A stretch of 64,000 bases of DNA from Eutreptiella sp. 'Long Island Sound 2002' (lineage: Eukaryota; Euglenozoa; Euglenophyceae; Eutreptiales; Eutreptiaceae): assembly GCA_964036045.1 (NCBI GenBank), contig OZ038384.1:40650844-40714843 (forward strand), read 5' to 3'. The notes under the pieces were generated by a model. It worked only from the letters and a program-made list of their open reading frames with translations, was not told where the DNA came from and searched no databases. The first letter of the stretch is position 1, and each line of letters opens with the position of its first letter. The position numbers and the translations under genes are program-made. Positions 55,476 to 64,000 of the stretch are shown piece by piece.

Positions 55476-58431
55476 ATGAGTGAACCAGGGTCGCCAGAAC
55501 GTCCAGTAACAGACGCAGAGGCCATGGAGTCGTCACCAGGGACCGACCACGGGGACACGCCGAAGAAAGGACGCAAGAAGAAGGGTGAGAAGAAAGCAAT
55601 ACCGGAGATGAAGCTCACAGTCGAAGTGGCACAGTGGCTGCGGCAGGAGAATGGTAAAGCCGTGAAGGTAAAGATTGCTGATTTGAAAATTGACAAGACC
55701 AAGGAGCGCGGACAGATCCGATCCATCAACTATGACGACGTTGCCAGAAAAGTGGCAGGATACCAAGCACTGCCACCAGCTGGACCGTTGCGCATAACGG
55801 CGTGGGAGGATGGTGGTATGACTCGCTTCGCTTTCGATCGAAGACGGTTCTTCTTTTTGCTTCGGTACATGATTTGCTTTGCAGATGGCTCCCTTTACGT
55901 TCTGAATGGTCAACATGGCACAGAAACATGCAGAAAGATTCAGCAACAGCGTCTCGAAGAAGGCAAAGAATTGGAGGATTGGCAGGAGTTTTGCTACGTT
56001 GACATTCTGAAGTACGAAACGCCTTGGAGGATCCGTGCCAAGGTTGCAGGATTGCAACAAGCTGGCAGCCAGTCTGTGACGTGGATTCCGCTGTCCGAGG
56101 CGCTGGACAACATGTTGTTGTACATTGAGGATCAGAAGCGGGAAAAAGAGCCACAAGATTTCGAGAGGTTCAAGATTGCTGTTGTCCAAGCTGCCGTCAA
56201 CTCTGCGTTTCTTGCACCCGAGGCTTTGGAGGAAGCAGGACATACAGTATGTATTCGTGTATCGCACGGTTACAGTGCGCGAGGCCTCGCGCACTCCATG
56301 ACACTGTCTCCCCCCGCAGGACTCGACATTCAAGAATTGGAGGGACATCTTCTCCCTGGCGTATTACTGCGGCCGTGAGGCGGTTACTGGTATGAGGAAC
56401 CTCGAGAGTAAGAGCAAGAAAGAGGACGTTACAAGGAATGCCTTCAAGAGGCTGGAGGGGCTGCATCTACCGAGCCTATTGCAGAAAGTCTGTGCGCACA
56501 TGAACCTGAAGGACTCGACCTTGAAGACCACCCAGAACTACATTGACGCGCAGATTACGGAACAATGGGTTATTTTCCATCTTGACCATCCGGACAATAC
56601 GCAGCATGTCAACCAGACCGCAGGTATGCGTCAGTGTCGCAGCTGCAGTGCGCGAGGGCTCGCGCACTTCACCACGTTTGTCACATCCGTACAGCTGCCG
56701 ATGCGAAGATCCGAGCAGAAGTCGCAGCACTGGGCACGCCGCAATTGAAAATTGGGCTTGGAAATTGGGGTTATTGGGTGGACGCAAAAAGTACGAAGTT
56801 TCGGTCGCCCTGGCCAAAATGGAAGACGTTGCTCACTGCACCTCTGTGGCGCACTGGGGACAAGGGCGCACCTCCATTACCACAGACGTTGGCCGTGCGG
56901 AAACAACTGCAAAGGAAGGTTGAGGCACCATCATCGGCACCTTCACAGACACAGCTCAGTAATGGCGATGTGATCAATGTCTCCAAGTCGGACGAGCAAG
57001 GGATCAAATACGCTTTGACAGCCTGCCGTATTGAGAATATTGAAGAGACACCGCCAGGCCGTTTCCGGGATCTGCAGTACCCGTTGTGGATCATCAACGC
57101 TGACCTTTTCATTGAATACGACTCTCCAGGATTTGTTCCGAAGTGGCTGATCGATGTGATGATGCTGGGGAAAGACGTCATTTTCTATGGCGAGGCTGAT
57201 GTTGTGCACCGTATTGGCCGCGAAATGCAGAGGCTCTGGCGTATGGAGAAGGACAAGGATCCAACCACAGTGCCATTCTACCATGTTCGGTTGCCGGTGT
57301 ACTCTTGGTTATCGGGTCCCGTGACCAGCAGTACGTATCAGTTCGACGAGCACTGTATGTGGATCGGAACAACGAGTCGCTGGGATAAGCAGGTATATCT
57401 GCTTCTTTCGATTGTTACGATGCCGTTGTGTGCGCGAGGCCTCGCGCACTGCTGCCTCCGTTATTCGTCTATATTCATCACATTTACAGTTGCCGAACTA
57501 TGTGTCGTATTCCGCTGGACATTTCGAAGAGATGCAAGAGAAGAACCTCGGCGGTTTCATGCCTCTGATTCACGTGCTGTGGTACCTGGACAGATACGTT
57601 TTGTGCAGTGGGCTTCCTGATGCAGTGGTTGTTGTGGACGACACGCCTGCCATGGCCGCAAAGATTGCGATGTCTGACCTCAAAACTAAAGTGGCGTTTC
57701 TGGCTGTGTCAACGATCAAGCAAAAGGACCTAGGGAATGCCGTTGGAGGTGCTCTGCAGCATGCAATCGTGATGCGGTACATGCTGGAGGCCGATCAGAC
57801 GGAGCAGGGAGCAACAGCTGCAACTTGGGATACTCAAGAAGAGTGGCTCCAGCGTGGCATTCCACTGTGGGTTTTGGACAGCAAACGAGGGCATGAAGGG
57901 CACCAGCAGGTGCATGCTGCAGAAGCCGTCCAGCAAGATGTCGTGACTGAGGCCCCCGCTGAAGACACTGAGCCTGGTGCGCCTGCACCTACCTTGCCAA
58001 TGCAAGCCAAGATGAAGAAGACTGCCAAAGTTGTACCAACTCAGGGTACTGCAGCCGGAAAAGGAACACCCTCGAGTACCAAGAAGCAAGCAAAAGGGAA
58101 AGAGAAGGAATCGGACAAGCCCGCGGAATCAGACGACGACGATACTGACGAGGAGTCAGAAGAAGACGATCTGGAGCAAGTACTGGAGACCCAGCAGAAG
58201 CGCAAGCGGGCATCCGCCTCTCACTTCGATGCAAGCAGCCCCGACTCTGGTAAGGAACAGTCCAAGAAGAAAGCGAAGACTGCTGCCAGTGCTACTGCAG
58301 AGTTCAAGCCGCCCTCGCGTTCTGGTACCCTGCCGTCTCGAGGTACCGTTGCCTCTCCAAGTGGGACAAGTACAACAGCAAGAAGCCTGGGTTCCAGGTT
58401 GGCTAAGGTTGCTGGACCGAAGAAGAAGTAA
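55476..58431 (+). CDS. ParB/DGQHR-like protein of the palindrome element, four exons (904 aa)
   Basis: Exons are 55476-56246, 56320-56623, 56695-57392 and 57490-58431. All introns are GT-AG (GTATGT, GTATGC, GTATAT donors; phases 0, 1, 0) and every junction keeps the frame. The ATG at 55476 is the first in frame (MSEPGSPERP). Residues 1-45 are charged with a KKGRKKKGEKK nuclear-signal-like patch. Residues 65-160 resemble the N-terminal ParB/DGQHR fold: VKIADLKID...NYDDVARKVAGYQAL, then LYVLNGQHGTETC (143-152), where ParB-type proteins have (D/N)G-x-HR. Here the Arg is Gly, so nuclease or nucleotide-binding activity is uncertain. The middle (residues 360-690) is globular and unrecognised (IINADLFIEYD, DAVVVVDDTPAMAAK). 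The last 130 residues are Lys/Ser/Asp/Glu-rich with KRKRAS and KKKAK patches. It could bind the palindromes, but this is inference. Confidence 0.7.
56274..56295. repeat. 22-bp palindrome, copy 6 (intron 1)
   Basis: Perfect copy inside intron 1 (56247-56319, 73 bp), 27 bp from the donor and 24 bp from the acceptor. Confidence 0.97.
56647..56668. repeat. 22-bp palindrome, copy 7 (intron 2)
   Basis: Inside intron 2 (56624-56694, 71 bp), 23 bp from the donor and 26 bp from the acceptor. One base differs from the consensus, in the centre (GGGC instead of GGCC); both 9-bp arms are intact. Confidence 0.97.
57429..57450. repeat. 22-bp palindrome, copy 8 (intron 3)
   Basis: Inside intron 3 (57393-57489, 97 bp), 36 bp from the donor and 39 bp from the acceptor. 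One difference, at the outermost base (T for A). Confidence 0.97.
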
Positions 58432-58473
58432 GTCACCATTAACCCAAGTGTTACGCCTCTTTTTGCAGTCATG

Positions 58474-58495
58474 AGTGCGCGAGGGCTCGCGCACT
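58474..58495. repeat. 22-bp palindrome, copy 9
   Basis: 42 bp after the stop of the second gene. It has the same central GGGC variant as copy 7, with both arms intact. Confidence 0.97.
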
Positions 58496-58632
58496 CGCCT
58501 TCGACGCGAATGCAATTATATGCCCTTAAAGGGTTGTACATTTTTGCCAAGCTTTTATCTCAGTGTTTGTACGTTGTGCACTTCGTGTCCTGTTTTTGTT
58601 GCCCTCTGTACACAATTGTTTCCATGACCTTG

Positions 58633-58654
58633 AGTGCGCGAGGCCTCGCGCACT
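58633..58654. repeat. 22-bp palindrome, copy 10
   Basis: Perfect copy with extended flanks (CCTTGAG and CTCAGG). It lies 343 bp inside the right end and is the mirror of copies 1-2 at the left. Confidence 0.97.
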
Positions 58655-58974
58655 CAGGTACACAAAAAAGCAATTTATTTCGCAGGACAAACATAGGTGC
58701 AACTGGAGACCCGCAGAATGTCATATTTTGAAAATGAGCTCCCGAACAGGCACGCACCAGTTGGCTTTTGAAATACAAAAACGACAAGATTGGTAAAACA
58801 CACCCCTCAAATAAGACAAAATAATAGTTTATTTTGATAAGCAAAAAGTGGAAAAAAGCAGCAAATTGGGTAAAATTGTATTTTTTCGGTGGCATCTGGG
58901 CCATGTGTGTTGCAAATGTCCAAAAAAAATAGTTATTTGGGCGGTCATTTTTTAGGTCCTTCTCTTCCAAAAGG
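58655..58974. other. right subterminal region of the palindrome element
   Basis: AT-rich non-coding DNA between the last palindrome and the right terminal repeat, with several poly-A and poly-T runs. No gene. Confidence 0.6.
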
Positions 58975-58997
58975 GGGTGCAGTTTGCGTGGGCTAAG
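58975..58997 (-). repeat. right terminal inverted repeat
   Basis: Exact inverse of 52139-52161. The outer edge reads GGGCTAAG, followed by the target duplication. Confidence 0.9.
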
Positions 58998-59002
58998 GCA
59001 AC
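58998..59002. repeat. right target-site duplication GCAAC
   Basis: Matches 52134-52138 and sits directly after the right terminal repeat. Confidence 0.85.
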
Positions 59003-59850
59003 AGCAAATAATCGCGCTCCCGCTGTTCCTGCATGTCCTGTGGTGTGGGACGTCCCTTAGGAGGTCTCACCTCCAGAGCTTTGCGGGGATACTTGTTTGC
59101 TGCGATGAGCTGTTGCTCCTTGTCGTGCCCAGATGCCTCCCACTGGGTTACCCCTTCCAGATCGACGTCCAAACCGTGAAAGTTCGTGTCATCCGCCAAT
59201 TCGGCTGAGTAGGCCCAGCGGACATCCCGTCGGGGGCATCGGTTTCCACTCCCGGTTTGTAGACAACTACCATATAATACCGGGAGAGGAATTCGTGCCA
59301 CCGGCCGCGACGTCCCAATGGACCAGCCATGGTACAAAGCTCTTCTTTGTACCATGAATCCAGGGACTTATGGTCAGTGAAAACAGTGACCTGGCGCCCT
59401 GATATCCAGCTTTTGAACTTCAAAAGACAGGACACCAGGGCGTAAGTCTCCTTTTCCCTCACTGACCATGCTCTTCGGCCCATATACCCCAGGACCTTCC
59501 CTTCAGCGTCGTATTTGACGCTGCCCTGGAGTTTTCGACTGAAAAAAGCACAGGGACGCCAGTTTCCCTGGTCGTCCTTCTGTTTCACGACAGCGCCAAT
59601 GCCGTGGTCCGACGCATCCGTATGGATGGCGAACTCACCTTGGTCACTGGGTATATACAGGCTGCAGGCCTCAGATAGGGATGTTTTAATCTTCTCGAAG
59701 TTCTCACGCATCAGATCAGTCCAAGTGATGGTTTGCTTATGTGCTGGGACGTTACTGGTGCGTTTATCAGGATCGTACTTGTACTTTCCGGCAAGTGAAT
59801 CCATGAGCGGCGCCGCCAGTGACGCGTAGTTTGGGATATAAATCGAATAT
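59003..59850 (-). pseudogene. gypsy RNase H
   Basis: Continues the RT frame after the TGA (IYIPNYASLAAPL) into the RNase H domain: FAIHTDASDHGIGAVV (first Asp), REKETYALV (catalytic Glu), VTVFTDHKSL (second Asp) and the RRGRWHEFLSRY motif. A frame change near 59150-59220 leads to the frame 59355-58993, which runs through RERDYLLL to the edge of the inserted transposon at 58997. RNase H degrades the RNA strand of the RNA:DNA hybrid. All three acidic residues listed are present. Confidence 0.88.
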
Positions 59851-60563
59851 CAATTGCTGATGCCAAGAAAACTCTTCATCTGCTTTGGCGTCCGAATGAT
59901 ATCCTTGGACCACTCGCGCAGCGCGGCAACCTTCCCAGGTCCCGGAAAGCGTTGGCCTTCATGCAAGATGTGGCCAAGGTACTTCACCTCAGTGTAGAAA
60001 AGGAAACATTTTTCCTTTTTAACTTGCAAGTGGCACTCCTTTAATACATCAAACAAATTCGCGCACGAGTTTATCATGTTCCATTATGGCTTGCAGATCG
60101 AGGAGTCTCCCTTTGCAACTGCAAGTGGGTGCCATGCCTACTACAATGTCATCCATATAGGCTCTGATATGGGGTTTCAGGCGGCCAACACACCAGCTCA
60201 CAAGGCGCTGAAAAGCCTGTGGCCCAACCTTAACCCCCATGGGCAGGACCTTCCACTCAAATGTCCCTGCGGGGGTGCAAAAGGCAGTTAAGTGCCTGCA
60301 CTCCTCCAACAGGGGCATCTCGTGGAAGCCATCCTCCAGATCCAGAAGGGTCCAGAGATGGCTTCCAGCTTGCCCTTGAAGACGGTCCTCGATCACCGGT
60401 AGTGGGAACTTATGTCCTTCTAGACACGAGTTCAGGTACCGGTAATCGATGATCAATCTCCATCTGTTGGTTCCTGGTTTTGGAACCAGGAACCCTCTCG
60501 CGACCCAGGCACTGTGTGATCGCACAATCCATCTCTTATCAAGGAATCATCTGATTTTTTTGT
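59851..60563 (-). pseudogene. gypsy reverse transcriptase
   Basis: Minus-strand motifs appear in order: RGFLVPKPGTNRWRLIIDYRYLN, LWTLLDLEDGFHEMPL (first catalytic Asp), TAFCTPAGTFEWKVLPMGVKVGPQAFQR, and YMDDIVVG (the YxDD box, intact) in 60525-60049. A one-base frameshift near 60060 moves to the frame 60077-59850 (FDVLKECHLQVKKEKCFLF, VKYLGHIL), which ends at a TGA after SFLGISN. These are the canonical RT blocks of Ty3/gypsy elements. RT copies the element RNA into cDNA. Confidence 0.9.
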
Positions 60564-61465
60564 TCATCTCCTCCTCTCTGATTCCCACAGCCCGTATGGG
60601 GTTGCATGCTCTGAATCTGCGAAGTCGTCATAGATGCGGTTGCGGAGCTCGCTGGCCAACTCACCAAGGAGCTCACCATCAGCTTCAATCACTGAGCTAA
60701 CACTACGTTCTCTGTCCTGAAAGAAAGCGGTAAGGGGCGCCAAGTTGGATCCCATGAGGGGTATGGGCTCTCTGAGTATGGGATCTACCTTGGTGCACCA
60801 CTCAGAAACCTTATCGCATGACCGTTCGTGCTTATCAAGCGACAGGCCATGCTTGGTCACCTCGGCGAAGGAGGTGAGTTAGTTTTCGCCTTGAGGTCTG
60901 GTCCACGGGGTGTACCCTTGTCGGGAACCACACCCTGACCATCAGTGGAGCAGATCTGGGTTAGTTTCGCTGAGGCCTCTTGAGACTGGTCCAGGGCCTT
61001 GGTCTCAGCTAGCTGCAACTCACTGATTTTATAGCAGGCATTCATCTCCTCAATTTGGAGCTGGACCAAGGGTTGCGGCATTAGGGGGGGACTCTCCTCA
61101 GACAACTTAGGGCCTGGCGTATCCACAGGGCCCTGTCCGAGGAGTGCCAACTTGTGGCACTTGAGCCTCCACCGTTTGCGGTCCGTACCCTTGGGCCTTC
61201 TCCCAAGCAGGTTAGTATGTTACCGTGGAGAATGAATATTCTGCCCTTTGTGGGACGTCGGGGTCCGAATAACCTGGTTGAGCCCTCCCTGAGAGTCCAG
61301 ATGATACGTGGGACGGCCTTTCCAGTTGGTATGAATTACGCCTTCCTGTTGCCCACCCAAACAGTCGAAGGCTATGGCCCGATACTGAGTATCAGGGTCC
61401 TGCATATGTTGTCCCCCAGGGACATCTATAATAGGACACGGTGTAAAGATCGCGTAGGGTCGCAC
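60564..61465 (-). pseudogene. gypsy gag/pol N-terminal region
   Basis: One minus-strand frame covers 61465-60858 with a single stop near 61219. It then shifts at about 60860 into 60860-60564. It encodes polar, Gln/Glu-rich protein (IEEMNACYKISELQLAETKALDQSQEA) followed by WCTKVDPILREPIPLMGSNLAPLTAFFQDRE and leads into the RT. No clear D(S/T)G protease motif is visible, so the protease may be diverged or lost. Confidence 0.45.
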
Positions 61466-64000
61466 GCACAGCTGCAGAATGTAGATGTACCCAGAAAGCG
61501 TGAATGATCTGTAATTAGTTTGATGAATAATGGTATCCTTTTTAATTGTAAATTCTTGTGTTGGTTACAGAAGTCCGGGATGATATTAATTTTTGGATTT
61601 ATCTTGCTGCATGTCTGCGACGTATTAGGTTTCTAAAAGAAGGAGTTCCAATGAAAGGATATCAAATGAAAATCAATACAAATAACTATCACAACGGGAG
61701 AGCAAGGTATTTCCATTACGATCCCGGACTTCGATCCGTTCTGAAGGTTCTGATGCTGTGCGTGCTACGCAAAGGGACGCCTTCATTGAGAACGGCGCCA
61801 CATGGGGCGCTGCAGGCAGTACAGGAGCGCCGCTTTCGAGCAGACGGCGCCACAGAGGGTGTAGAAAGGCCGCCTGAAGCAATTTTGCGCGGTGAACACC
61901 TTAAAGAGCAGAACCGCAACGAGGATCGTTGATGAAGAGACGCCGCCTGAAGTGGTTTTTTGCACTGAACACCCTTGAAAAGTGTACGGCGACGAGGGTC
62001 ATTGATGAACAGACACTGGTGACACGAGTTGCAGTTGCCACATTGGAGCTTGACAGCACGGCGCCGCTGCAGTGAGCAGGCACCAGAGGTCATTAAGGCG
62101 GAGGTGCCAGTCGTGCTTACCTAAGGCGTCAGCGACCTGAGCAAGACTGCGCCAGAGCTCGGCAGTGGGTGGCACCTAGACCTTGCAAGCGCCGGCATAA
62201 ATAGTAGGTAATTTTAAGTGATCGGTGCTGTTTGGCTTTGTCTTTGGCGTCATATTATCTTTTGTTGCTTGCTTCCTTCGCTTGAGCGTCCGTTGTCAAA
62301 TTGTTATTATTAATACTATTTTTTTGCGTTCCCCTGTGATTGTACAGGTGGATCAGTCAGCTTTACAAGGCAAAGTTAAGCAACGCAACGCAATGCAAGA
62401 TGAGCACGCGCAGACTCCTCTTGTTTACAGGTGTGCTGTGCATTGCATGCCAGCTTTGTGTTCCCTCGTTTTTGCTTTGTCTGTGTCCTGTCTTCATGTT
62501 TGCATTTTCGTGTTTAATTTTTGTTTCTGTATACTTGATGTGCCCACTTTTCTTTTCACGGGTTCCCATCCTTGCCTTTGCAGGTTGCAACATGCTGAAT
62601 CTGCAAATGAGTTGAATGTACACTTTGGGTATGTGCTGTGTGTGCAGTGAGTGAGTTTTCTCAGCTTTCAGTGTGTTCGCATATGTCTACGCATCGACAG
62701 GCTTGCCTTCCTTTGCCTGTTTTGGCAATTTTTGTCAGTTTTTCTCATTTCGGTGTTTTTGTATCGTTTTGGGCTTGTTTGTTTGGTTACAGTTGCGTTC
62801 CTTTGCCTTCGACGGAAACGCACGACCCAGTTTGGGTGCTTCTGCTTCCTCTTTGTTTCTTTCATTTTCTGTTTGTGTTGTTAGTGGTCTCTACTTCTAC
62901 GTTTTCTGTTGTTGGCCGGTCAGTGCCTGTCTGTCTGTTTTGCTGGTCTTGTGCTTGGCGAGCACTTGTTAAGGTCAGACAGTAACCCCCACTGTAGGCA
63001 GGGATTGTCCTCCCGACAAGGTGCCTTTGAAGCCTTTAGGTCCTGGGTGCCTTCTAAAGCCCTTCACTTTTCTAACAGTCCTGGCCTTGGGTTGGTAAGG
63101 CAGGACACCCCACCCTGAGTTGAAGGGCGATTCCTTTTCTGGGGATGGCACCTACTCGGGTCGGGCGGGTGACTCGCCGCGGCCCCTGTTTGCCTGCGGG
63201 GTCGTAGGTAGATAGGAGTGTTACCGCTACGTCCGGCAGCTTGACGACTTTGTTTGTCTGTATAGGCTCTCTGAATATTTCTTCCACATGACCCGTGATT
63301 GTGTGTGTATGTCTTTTGATTTCTCTTGTTCAGTTTTTGTGTATTGCGCAGTCTTTTTTCTTCCAGTCTGTTTCTTACTTTGGCCTTTTTCTGTGATGTG
63401 TCTATGTGTTGTGTTTGCAGTGTTTTCCTTTAATGACAAGTATGGTGAGTGTGTGCATTTGTGCATGCGTAAGAAACTGCTGCACGACTCGCGCGCGCTG
63501 GGGCCCTGTCCCAGAACAAAAGAAAAAGATAGGCAAAACACGGCGGAAAAAATTTTCTGAATAGCTGAAAATAAAGCTAATTAGCATAACAAACGGTTAG
63601 GCCAAAAAGCGCGCTGCAAAACGCGTAAAAACGCGACAAAACATCTTTCGACGTAAAATAGGTGAATAGTTAGCGCCGAAAACACCGAAACGCTCGTAGG
63701 ACCCTAACGCCGTCCCTCACGACGTCTAACTAGCCGTAGGCGCAAAAAAAACGCGTCGCGAGCAGCGCGTAAAACTCCAAAACAATTTTTCTAAGCTGCC
63801 GCGTCCCTTCGCCCTGCTTCCCTTCCTTTTCTTTCCTTCTCCATGCACCCACCTCCCTTCCCTTGTGCCCCCCCTCACTCCTTTCTGTCAGCTTAGGCGA
63901 CCGACCCTGGGGGAAAAGCGGTCAACCCCTTGCAAGCAAGACCACCATCTTCGCGGCCGCGTGGCGGAAAAGTAAGTCAGAAGTTCTACCTCAGCATTGC
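61466..64000. other. flank of the gypsy element, no gene
   Basis: This should include the upstream (5') LTR of the minus-strand gypsy, but I could not define it. A 73-bp unit is repeated in tandem at about 61869-61941 and 61942-62014 (GCCGCCTGAAG...GATGAA(G/C)AGAC). An inverted pair AGGTGCCA/TGGCACCT lies at about 62102 and 62170. From 62200 to 63440 the plus strand is T-rich with only low-complexity frames. The last 450 bp is CG/AAAA-rich (GCGTAAAAACGCG) with no recognised feature. Confidence 0.35.
61869..62014. repeat. two tandem 73-bp units
   Basis: GCCGCCTGAAG, GAACACC, CGACGAGG/CAACGAGG and ATTGATGAACAGAC-like blocks appear twice in the same order. Identity is about 75-80% by eye. Confidence 0.7.

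Larger units (their letters stand above)
52139..58997 (+). mobile_element. two-gene DNA transposon with dispersed 22-bp palindromes (family not recognised)
   Basis: A 6,859-bp element with perfect 23-bp terminal inverted repeats (CTTAGCCCACGCAAACTGCA then CCC), flanked by the 5-bp duplication GCAAC. Beyond 23 bp the two ends stay partly alike, including AACTATTTTTTTGGA near 52212-52236 on the left and its inverse near 58920-58935 on the right. Two plus-strand genes are intact: an intronless 665-codon ORF and a four-exon 904-codon gene. Ten copies of a 22-bp palindrome lie only in its non-coding parts. Intact genes and a perfect target duplication inside a dead gypsy suggest a recent insertion. 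A 5-bp duplication is unusual among the plant and algal DNA transposon superfamilies I know; Transib also makes 5 bp but has different ends and protein. Confidence 0.88.
49946..61465 (-). mobile_element. Ty3/gypsy retrotransposon, decayed, split by a DNA transposon
   Basis: Reading down the minus strand the order is gag/pol N-terminal region, RT, RNase H, integrase and a Pro/Glu-rich tail, the Ty3/gypsy order. Between RNase H and integrase sits a 6.86-kb transposon with a 5-bp target duplication. The coding frame is interrupted by several TGA stops and two frameshifts. The LTRs are not identified. Confidence 0.85.

Noticed and set aside
52334-58654. A CRISPR-like array (22-bp repeats with unique spacers)
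   Set aside because: Spacings range from 34 bp to about 2.5 kb, repeats lie in introns and between eukaryotic-type genes, and no cas-like gene is present.

Overview
This is a repeat-dominated stretch of a large eukaryotic genome, with no prokaryotic operon, CRISPR array, rRNA or convincing tRNA. It carries spliceosomal introns, APE-type LINEs, a Ty3/gypsy retrotransposon, a hAT transposon, satellites and microsatellites. The gag-like protein at about 28 kb and the overall mixture remind me of charophyte (Chara-like) algal genomes. That assignment is inference and weak. Almost every gene belongs to a mobile element, and most are broken by stops or frameshifts.

Layout. 1-24 kb is very GC-rich. 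It holds tandem leader modules (1-3.36 kb) and a decayed giant LINE (about 4-22.2 kb). The LINE's first ORF region includes a CCCH finger, a possible JAMM/MPN-like motif and an Ulp1-like cysteine protease. It is followed by an APE endonuclease (WNVQG, GDFN, SDH), a reverse transcriptase (YCDD), a C-x2-C-x8-H-x4-C finger and an RNase H-like end. This LINE is interrupted twice. A minus-strand, poly(A)-tailed, 5'-truncated LINE sits between two apparently identical direct copies of 826 bp, and a 2.3-kb block with a ~220-bp minisatellite sits between two ~93% identical copies of ~235 bp. 24-35 kb holds AT/purine microsatellites, a 365-bp tandem duplication, a decayed gag gene and a C/T-rich block. 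35.25-38.71 kb is a complete but decayed hAT transposon with an N-terminal chromodomain. 39.4-46.4 kb holds two satellite arrays, a Penelope-like RT remnant, a 150-bp AG tract, a 1.7-kb array of 22-bp units and one likely cellular gene, part of a 7TM receptor.

The most interesting object is at 52,139-58,997: a 6,859-bp DNA element inserted into the pol gene of a minus-strand gypsy element, exactly between RNase H and integrase. It has 23-bp perfect terminal inverted repeats (CTTAGCCCACGC...) and a 5-bp target duplication (GCAAC). Both of its genes are open. The first is an intronless 665-aa ORF with transposase-like features. The second is a four-exon gene for a 904-aa protein with a ParB/DGQHR-like N-terminal domain and a charged, lysine-rich tail. 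The element carries ten copies of a 22-bp palindrome (AGTGCGCGAGG followed by its reverse complement). All are in non-coding DNA: three before ORF1, two between the genes, exactly one in each of the three short introns, and two after the second gene. I saw none elsewhere in the window. I do not recognise the element family. A ParB-like protein together with dispersed palindromes suggests a parS-like self-recognition system, which is testable.

Limits: all calls come from reading the sequence and its translations. No database search, alignment or RNA evidence was available.
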